Positions 6,355 to 11,131 of a stretch of DNA of 13,328 bases are shown piece after piece. Both the position numbers and the translations under genes were made by a program. The stretch's first letter is position 1, and the number at the start of each line of letters is the position of its first letter. Source of the DNA: an uncultured bacterium (GTDB lineage: Bacteria > Patescibacteriota > Minisyncoccia > Phycocordibacterales > UBA5272). The stretch lies in contig CAILKS010000060.1 in the NCBI GenBank assembly GCA_903834855.1, forward strand, positions 1 through 13,328, in the 5' to 3' direction. Below the pieces are notes generated by a model that worked only from the letters and a program-made list of their open reading frames with translations, was not told the origin of the DNA and ran no database searches.

Positions 6355-7347
6355 CTACTTTTTAAAGTATTTCACCGCTTTCTCAGTTGCCTTTCTTCCT
6401 CGTGGTGTGCGTTCCAACATTCCTATTTGTATTAAATATGGTTCAGTTACATCTTCAATAGTTGCTTCTTCTTCACCAGTTGCGGCAGCTAAAGTATTTA
6501 TTCCCACTGGCCCACCATTAAAAGTATTTACTAGGGCATCTAATATCATTCTCTCAGAAACACCGATACCAAATTCATCAATTTCAAGTAGAGCAAGTGA
6601 AGTATCTACAACATCTTTATCAATTATTGCTTTATGTACTTGTGCATAATCTCTTGCACGTTTTAAATAATAATTTGCGATACGTGGAGTAAAACGTGAA
6701 CGCTTTGCTATTTCATGCGCTGCATCATCTGGAATTTCTGTTCCTAAAATCTTTGCACTGTTTTTTACAATCGTTCCAATCTCAGGTTCTGTATAATATT
6801 GCAAACGATAAGTTCCACCTGAAAATCTTGAGCGAAGAGGGGATGAAAGTAGAGAGATACGAGTAGTTGCTCCAATTAAAGTAAAAGGAGGAAGATCAAG
6901 TTGTATTGTACGAGCAGAAGGTCCTTTACCAATTATGATATCTAATTTACCGGACTCCATCGCTGGGTACAAAACTTCCTCAATCATTTTATTTAAGCGA
7001 TGTATTTCATCAATAAACAAAATATCCCCCGGAGTAAGGTTGGTTAATATCGCAGCTAAATCGCCAACCTTCATAATGGCAGGCCCTGATGATAGTTTTA
7101 AATTTGCATTTAATTCTTTGGCAATCAAATGTGCGAGAGTTGTCTTTCCAAGACCAGGTGGTCCATATAAAAGTATGTGTTCAGGAGGGGAATTCCTTTC
7201 TTTTGCTGCCGTTAAAAGTATGTGTAAGTTCTTTTTAATGACTTCCTGACCAATATAATCAGAAAATTTAGACGGACGAAGTGTACTGTCCAAATGTCTT
7301 GTTTCTTCAGACTCTATTTTGATTTCTTTTGGTTCAATTTGGGTCAT
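6355..7347 (-). CDS. ruvB: Holliday junction branch-migration ATPase RuvB
   Basis: The 330-aa AAA+ motor forms hexameric rings that pump DNA through RuvA-bound four-way junctions for RuvC to cut. Motifs seen, numbered from the ATG: Walker A GPPGLGKT 62-69; Walker B with DEIH 113-116; sensor 1 GATTR 159-163; the arginine-finger stretch SPLRSRF 169-175, where the usual following Gly is Ser; and the winged-helix end with GMLERTPRGRKATEKA. Length is normal. A TTG codon 6 codons upstream (7363-7365) could extend the frame, but it overlaps the -35 of the opposite promoter, and ATG at 7345-7347 fits a leader of about 30 bases from the ruvB promoter. No SD is seen. The neighbouring structured RNA is transcribed divergently. 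Confidence 0.95.
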   Translation of the reverse strand: MTQIEPKEIKIESEETRHLDSTLRPSKFSDYIGQEVIKKNLHILLTAAKERNSPPEHILLYGPPGLGKTTLAHLIAKELNANLKLSSGPAIMKVGDLAAILTNLTPGDILFIDEIHRLNKMIEEVLYPAMESGKLDIIIGKGPSARTIQLDLPPFTLIGATTRISLLSSPLRSRFSGGTYRLQYYTEPEIGTIVKNSAKILGTEIPDDAAHEIAKRSRFTPRIANYYLKRARDYAQVHKAIIDKDVVDTSLALLEIDEFGIGVSERMILDALVNTFNGGPVGINTLAAATGEEEATIEDVTEPYLIQIGMLERTPRGRKATEKAVKYFKK

Positions 7348-7358
7348 AATAAAAGGAT

Positions 7359-7387
7359 TTGACAAGAGTGAAATTAAATGCTATAAT
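7359..7387 (+). promoter_or_regulatory. Perfect consensus promoter firing into the non-coding stretch
   Basis: TTGACA (7359-7364), 17 bases, TATAAT (7382-7387): all twelve consensus bases and the optimal spacing, reading rightward. The predicted start is near 7394. No protein gene follows on the plus strand until 9703, so the product must be an RNA. Confidence 0.85.
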
Positions 7388-7413
7388 ATAAAAAGTTAAG
7401 GTATTTTTGTCAA
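7385..7413 (-). promoter_or_regulatory. ruvB promoter, overlapping the RNA promoter
   Basis: On the minus strand TTGACA (7408-7413), 17 bases, TATATT (7385-7390, 5 of 6). The predicted start is near 7378, giving ruvB a leader of about 31 bases. Its -10 shares bases with the -10 of the rightward promoter, so the whole block is nearly symmetrical and the two promoters should exclude each other at any moment. Confidence 0.75.
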
Positions 7414-7565
7414 AGCCCATACATCTCTAAACAATCGCTGATTTATCAGCATCTACTAATTCGAAGGACGGTCTGGTTGGATTTATTCCGTACTGTGCTT
7501 ATCCTTATGAAGGTTTATTCTTCACCAAGGGGTTGCTTAGAGATGTATGCGCTTTGCAAGGTCAA
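7394..7565 (+). ncRNA. Structured non-coding RNA, family not identified (6S-like outline)
   Basis: The stretch has no credible ORF and starts at a perfect consensus promoter. Its ends pair: 7411-7430 with 7537-7556 is complementary at 19 of 20 positions (only C7417/C7550 fails), and a bulged extension (TTG with CAA) is possible outward. Inside are three hairpins: GCTGA/TCAGC (7437-7450, loop TTTA); ACGGTCTGG with CCGTACTGT (7468-7496, one mismatch, two wobbles), which AAGG/CCTT (7464-7467, 7503-7506) may extend; and TGAAG/CTTCA (7508-7524). A long closing stem, an open middle and internal hairpins in about 170 nt resemble 6S RNA, which binds the housekeeping RNA polymerase, but I cannot confirm the family. 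I see no tmRNA, RNase P or SRP RNA signature motifs. The 3' end is uncertain: the RNA may be trimmed at the stem or run into the hairpin at 7570. Confidence 0.65.
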
Positions 7566-7569
7566 AGGT

Positions 7570-7629
7570 CTAATTTCTAATTGACCTAATAAAAGTTCCT
7601 CATGTATTTTATTAGACCTTAGAAATTAG
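7570..7629. terminator. Two-way hairpin between the RNA and pilB, built from the intergenic repeat
   Basis: CTAATTTCTAA (7570-7580) pairs perfectly with TTAGAAATTAG (7619-7629), and TAATAAAA (7587-7594) with TTTTATTA (7607-7614), with a small internal loop and a 12-base end loop. It sits between the convergent non-coding RNA and pilB. The stem is AU-rich, with T runs only inside the stem, so it may be an inefficient terminator. An alternative hairpin AGGTCAA/TTGACCT (7559-7565 with 7581-7587) could form at the RNA 3' end. The arms belong to the same repeat family as 6303-6341. Confidence 0.55.
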
Positions 7630-7651
7630 GTTAATTAGATCTTCCTCTCTA

Positions 7652-9352
7652 CTAATCTGCGAAAAGATCGACAACCTTACCCACCTCATCAATAGACGTA
7701 ATTCCCGCCAACACCTTAAGTATAGCATCCTCTCGTAATGAGGGGATTCCTTGACTTAGGGCTGCATCTTTTATCTCTCTTTCACCTGGATTGGTAACTA
7801 AAAGTCTTTCAATTTCAGGACTAACAACTAGTGCTTCAAAAATACCGATACGTCCGTGATATCCAGTTCCTCCACAGTGATCGCACCCAACAGCTTTAAA
7901 AATAGAATAATGTGTATCCGGAATAAAATTAATCATTGACTCTTGTTTTCCTTCTGTTACCATCGCGCCTAAAATATTCGTTATAATTCGAATTTCTTTT
8001 TCATTTGCTTCAGCTGGTGCCTTACACTCTTCACATAAAGTTCTCACAAGTCTTTGAGCGAGAGCTATTGAAAGTGCCCCTGCTAGAACTTTTGGATTTA
8101 CACCAAGGTCAATTAATCGCGGAATTGTTCCAGCAGCGTTGTTGGTGTGAAGTGTAGAGAAAACCAAGTGACCAGTTAAAGCCGCATTCACTGCAACTTT
8201 AGCAGTATCCGTGTCTCTGATTTCACCAATCATTATTATATCTGGGTCTTGGCGAAGAGCAGCTCTTAGTCCAGACAAAAAAGTATATCCTTTTTCTTCC
8301 TCAACTTGAGTTTGTGTTACACCCTCTAAGTGATATTCAACAGGATCTTCAATTGTAATTATTTTTACGTCAGGCGTAGAAACTTTATTTAGAAAAGCAT
8401 AAAGAGTTGTGGTTTTTCCGCTTCCTGTTGGTCCAGTTGTTAAAATAACTCCATTGGGTTTTGAAAGGGCGTGGTCTAACAGCTCTCGAACACGAGCAGG
8501 GAAGGCTATATTATCCAGATCAGACATTGCATGTCTTGGATCAAGTAATCTCATCACGAAGTTCTCACCATAATTTCCTGGAATAGTAGAAACACGAACT
8601 TCAACCTCTACTTCTCCTAAATTAATACTGAATCTTCCATCTTGGGCATTAACTGTTGTAGAAAGTTTTAAACCAGAAAGAAGTTTTAATCTTGAGGTTA
8701 CTTGCTTTAATGAAGCAAAGTCAAAAAAAGCGATATCTTCAAGCACTCCATTTAATCTATATCGAAGACGTACCTTATCTTCCTCAGCTTCAATGTGAAT
8801 ATCACTCGCATCAAAAGCCAAAGCCCCAGCGACTATCAATTCTATTAGGTGAGTAACCTTATAAGAAGCATTTGAGGCGGCTGTTTCTTCAAATAATTTT
8901 TTTAATTCCGCAACATTACTAAACTTAGCCATCAAACCCTCCATATTTTCTTTTGTGAGTTGCAACATTCCACTCTCGACTTTGCTACCTTCGTTTATGT
9001 CGGCATATCTATTAAGTACGTGATCAAGTGAAGCGTGTGAACAAAGAAAAAGTGAAAGCGACATATTTCCTTTCTCTAGCGGTTTGTAAACCTCTTCTAG
9101 TTTTGGATTATTTGGATTGACAGTAGCAACCAAAAGTTTATTTCCAGAAATTTTAAAAGGGACAGCGCCTGAAGCACGAGCGTCTTCTTCTTTTATAAAA
9201 TGCATAGCATCTGGCTCAGGCGCAATACCACGAAGGTCTACATAAGGTAGGCCATATTTATCTGAGAGAACTTTCATTAAGTTCTCCTCTTCCTCTTTAT
9301 GTAAATCATCAAGTTTGTGATTTTGTACTACATCATCAAAGACAACAGTCAT
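7652..9352 (-). CDS. pilB: Type IV pilus / type II secretion ATPase (PilB/GspE family)
   Basis: The 566-aa cytoplasmic hexameric ATPase powers assembly of type IV pili or related pseudopili. Numbering is from the ATG at 9350-9352. An N-terminal MshEN-like domain spans about 20-130 (YGLPYVDL near 33-40). The ATPase core follows: Walker A GPTGSGKT 307-314; Asp box ITIEDPVEYHLEG about 333-344; Walker B DPDIIMIGEIRD 369-380; His box TGHLVFSTLHTNNA 393-406. A zinc-binding Cys pair of pairs is present, Cys440/443 (LCEEC) and Cys490/493 (GCDHC) followed by GGTGYHGRIGIFE, typical of the PilB/GspE branch and absent from PilT. The frame continues 26 codons upstream, but that part is encoded by simple intergenic repeat and looks spurious. 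TATACT ends 6 bases before the chosen ATG, with no SD, suggesting a leaderless message. No other pilus genes are in the window. Confidence 0.93.
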   Translation of the reverse strand: MTVVFDDVVQNHKLDDLHKEEEENLMKVLSDKYGLPYVDLRGIAPEPDAMHFIKEEDARASGAVPFKISGNKLLVATVNPNNPKLEEVYKPLEKGNMSLSLFLCSHASLDHVLNRYADINEGSKVESGMLQLTKENMEGLMAKFSNVAELKKLFEETAASNASYKVTHLIELIVAGALAFDASDIHIEAEEDKVRLRYRLNGVLEDIAFFDFASLKQVTSRLKLLSGLKLSTTVNAQDGRFSINLGEVEVEVRVSTIPGNYGENFVMRLLDPRHAMSDLDNIAFPARVRELLDHALSKPNGVILTTGPTGSGKTTTLYAFLNKVSTPDVKIITIEDPVEYHLEGVTQTQVEEEKGYTFLSGLRAALRQDPDIIMIGEIRDTDTAKVAVNAALTGHLVFSTLHTNNAAGTIPRLIDLGVNPKVLAGALSIALAQRLVRTLCEECKAPAEANEKEIRIITNILGAMVTEGKQESMINFIPDTHYSIFKAVGCDHCGGTGYHGRIGIFEALVVSPEIERLLVTNPGEREIKDAALSQGIPSLREDAILKVLAGITSIDEVGKVVDLFAD

Positions 9353-9604
9353 GAGGATAGTATAGCAGTAAGCAGTAAGTAGTACGTAGTGTGTAGTGGG
9401 ATACGCACAGGATATACAAAAAATTATCAATTATCAATTTTAAATTTTCAAAAAATACGGGACTACATTTTTTAAAAAATAATTACTTAAATTACAAAAA
9501 ATATTTCTATTTTTAGATGTCCTAACCGCGAGGTGATTACACCTCGCGGGCACAATTCTTAGAAAACTACCCCTAAAAACCCTTATTTTAAGCCCTAATT
9601 AGCC
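9353..9604. other. AT-rich intergenic stretch with simple repeats and one GC-rich hairpin
   Basis: No gene is seen. Contents from left: TATACT on the minus strand (9359-9364), a likely -10 for pilB; GCAGTAA twice (9365-9378) and related GTAGT repeats; tandem AATTATC (9422-9428, 9429-9435); a very A/T-rich stretch to about 9515; and a perfect 10-bp hairpin, CCGCGAGGTG (9526-9535), loop ATTA, CACCTCGCGG (9540-9549). The hairpin has no T run on either side, so it is not a standard terminator. It marks the left edge of the G+C-richer genes. Confidence 0.6.
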
Positions 9605-9632
9605 TTGACAAATCCTGTAAAACGTGTATAAT
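9605..9632 (+). promoter_or_regulatory. Consensus promoter of the lipoprotein gene
   Basis: TTGACA (9605-9610), 16 bases, TATAAT (9627-9632): both hexamers are perfect. The start would be near 9639. The leader of about 64 bases has a small hairpin CGAG/CTCG (9652-9664) and an SD GGAG (9693-9696) 6 bases before the ATG. Confidence 0.85.
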
Positions 9633-9702
9633 ATATATCAGCGTTATAGGTCGAGGTTTTCTCGTCAAATAACAAAATTCTTTTATTTAACTGGAGTCAA
9701 TC

Positions 9703-10179
9703 ATGTTTAATCGTATCGTATCTACCCTCGTCCTTCTTTCCGCCATTCTGTTGGCCGGTTGCGCTGGCCAAGGCTACTATGTGGCCGCACAAGATCCTCG
9801 CAACCCCTACAGCTTCATTCAGATAGCTGGTCGGGTCCCAACACCCACAGAACTTTGTGTGAAAGACGACGGGGACATCTTCAAGATGTCCTGTGAATCT
9901 GGCCAGTTGAATATGCGGAAGGTTGACGGAAATCGTCAGTATTCGTGTGTCCAACGTGATGGTAAAACCATCACCCCAAACAAGGTTTGGGTTCCGCACA
10001 TCACCCGTGAGGTCTGCCCCATGGGCATAGTGGACCAAAACCAAAACCAAAATCAGACCGCAAGTCAGTTTGGAAATGGTAGCGGTCCTGTTCTGGACAG
10101 CCTTTCTCAGTTCTGTATGCCAAATGGCTGCGGAAAGGACCAGTACGGCAACTGGGTCAGGATTGATTCAGTAAAGTGA
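9703..10179 (+). CDS. Cys-rich putative lipoprotein, 158 aa, unrecognised family
   Basis: The N-terminus is a lipoprotein signal: short basic start, hydrophobic core LVLLSAILLAG and a lipobox LAGC with Cys20 as the lipidated residue. The mature part should sit outside the membrane. It has six further Cys (52, 64, 82, 105, 138, 143), enough for three disulfides, and a QNQNQNQ run (112-118) encoded by a repeated ACCAAA-type hexamer, which may be a linker between an N-terminal part (to about 110) and a short C-terminal part. I recognise no enzyme motif. The start is fixed by an SD and the lipobox distance. It is a single gene with its own promoter and terminator. G+C is clearly higher than in the core genes (28 of 60 in 9841-9900). 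Role unknown; a surface or host-contact protein is a guess from export and Cys content. Confidence 0.8.
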   Translation: MFNRIVSTLVLLSAILLAGCAGQGYYVAAQDPRNPYSFIQIAGRVPTPTELCVKDDGDIFKMSCESGQLNMRKVDGNRQYSCVQRDGKTITPNKVWVPHITREVCPMGIVDQNQNQNQTASQFGNGSGPVLDSLSQFCMPNGCGKDQYGNWVRIDSVK

Positions 10180-10209
10180 GAGGGAAAATCACTTAAAAAA
10201 TAACCGATC

Positions 10210-10240
10210 GGGCGCGCTCTTAAATGATGTGCGCCCTTTT
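10210..10240 (+). terminator. Terminator of the lipoprotein gene
   Basis: GGGCGCGC (10210-10217) pairs with GTGCGCCC (10229-10236), one wobble, 11-base loop, followed directly by TTTT and a second T-rich stretch. It is a standard intrinsic terminator 30 bases past the stop. Confidence 0.85.
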
Positions 10241-10303
10241 GATTGCCATTTTTTATTAAGAATAAGTGCTTCAATTTTAGGATTGAACTCATTCAAGTAC
10301 CCC

Positions 10304-10331
10304 TTGACTTTTCTATATTTTAGTGTATACT
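10304..10331 (+). promoter_or_regulatory. Promoter of the 186-aa secreted protein gene
   Basis: TTGACT (10304-10309), 16 bases, TATACT (10326-10331), each 5 of 6. The start would be near 10338, with a leader of about 73 bases and SD AAGGAG (10401-10406) 5 bases before the ATG. Confidence 0.75.
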
Positions 10332-10411
10332 GTGTGAGTAAGTCAGGTATTTGGTAATTGTGCTAAATATCTTTTTGAAATCCATTTTTAGCCGAAAGGC
10401 AAGGAGTTCCA

Positions 10412-10972
10412 ATGAAACCGTTCAAGTTTTTTTTCGCCCTGATCGTCGCACTATTCGCCCTCACCGCCAACGCCGCTAACTACTTCGAGTCACGCGACTC
10501 GTGCGAGGCAGCATGGCACGCTGGCAAAACGGTTGACTATCAACCAACAGCGAAGCACAAGAATTACGGTGAAGCTCGTGTCGCAGGCCTCGGCAAACGT
10601 CCAATCGAAGGAGATGCTTGTGCTCTTCTTGAAGCTCAACCCGGCAAGCGCTGGGTGTTCATGAAAGAGGGGACACAGAGCTACACACGTGGCCCTGAGG
10701 TTGAGATGTTGGCCGAGTGCCAAAACCGTATCTTCGAGATTCATTACCTTAAGAAGGAAGAATCTCAAGCTGCCGCCAATCCAAAAAAGCCAAACAAAAC
10801 AGGCTACGGGCGTTGCGATTGGACTGACCCCAAGACAGGCAAGAATTTCGTCGCTCACGGCTACTCACAAAAGGAATGCGTCGGAAATCTGACGGCACAG
10901 GCCCTCAAATTGGGCTACGAGGAGATTTGCAAGGCGAATCTCCAAAACAAAGAGGAATGCTTGGATGTCTGA
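10412..10972 (+). CDS. Secreted Cys-rich protein, 186 aa, unrecognised family
   Basis: A Sec signal peptide is clear: MKPFK, then hydrophobic FFFALIVALFALTA, with cleavage likely after Ala21 or Ala22 (ANA or NAA before NYF). The mature chain is hydrophilic, has seven Cys (31, 70, 103, 135, 156, 173, 183) and two similar-looking halves joined by a Lys/Pro/Ala linker at about 116-131. The second half has GYGRCDWTDPKTGKNF and a Cys-rich end. I recognise no catalytic motif. It has its own promoter, a canonical SD and a textbook terminator, and the highest G+C seen here (33 of 60 in 10561-10620). With the preceding lipoprotein gene it forms a pair of exported Cys-rich products, possibly acquired together. 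Seven Cys leaves one unpaired unless it dimerises. Confidence 0.8.
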   Translation: MKPFKFFFALIVALFALTANAANYFESRDSCEAAWHAGKTVDYQPTAKHKNYGEARVAGLGKRPIEGDACALLEAQPGKRWVFMKEGTQSYTRGPEVEMLAECQNRIFEIHYLKKEESQAAANPKKPNKTGYGRCDWTDPKTGKNFVAHGYSQKECVGNLTAQALKLGYEEICKANLQNKEECLDV

Positions 10973-10997
10973 CGAAACGCCAAGTATCCGTTCAAGG

Positions 10998-11025
10998 AAA
11001 AGCCACCCCCGCGGTGGCTTTTTTT
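10998..11025 (+). terminator. Terminator of the 186-aa gene
   Basis: GCCACC (11002-11007), loop CCCGC, GGTGGC (11013-11018), then seven T. The four A before the stem can pair with the T run. It is a textbook intrinsic terminator. Confidence 0.92.
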
Positions 11026-11051
11026 ATGGTAAATTTCTTTCAAAATTAACA

Positions 11052-11080
11052 TTGACAAAAGACGAATAACCTAGTATAAT
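11052..11080 (+). promoter_or_regulatory. Perfect consensus promoter of the repeat-protein gene
   Basis: TTGACA (11052-11057), 17 bases, TATAAT (11075-11080). The predicted start is near 11087, with a leader of about 45 bases holding an SD-like AGGGG (11115-11119) 12 bases before the ATG, which is rather far. Confidence 0.88.
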
Positions 11081-11086
11081 ACTAGG
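11070..11086. promoter_or_regulatory. Palindrome over the -10, possible operator
   Basis: CCTAGTAT, a central A, then ATACTAGG form a perfect 17-base palindrome that contains the whole -10 hexamer. A dimeric repressor bound here would block the promoter. Part of the symmetry is unavoidable in TATAAT, but the CCTAG/CTAGG arms are not. Confidence 0.45.
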
Positions 11087-11131
11087 AACCTTTTAATTTA
11101 CATTGTAGGAATCAAGGGGTAAAATAAATTT

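Noticed and set aside
7394..7565. tmRNA, RNase P RNA, SRP RNA or a retron msr-msd
   Set aside because: No tRNA-like ends or tag frame, no RNase P core motifs, no SRP tip motif, and no reverse transcriptase gene nearby; paired ends alone are not enough.
9353..9430. 26-codon N-terminal extension of the PilB ATPase
   Set aside because: It is encoded by simple GTAGT/CAGTAA repeats and does not resemble PilB; the ATG at 9352 gives a normal N-terminus.
9697..10050. Minus-strand frame opposite the lipoprotein gene
   Set aside because: The plus-strand gene has promoter, SD, lipobox and terminator; the minus frame has none.
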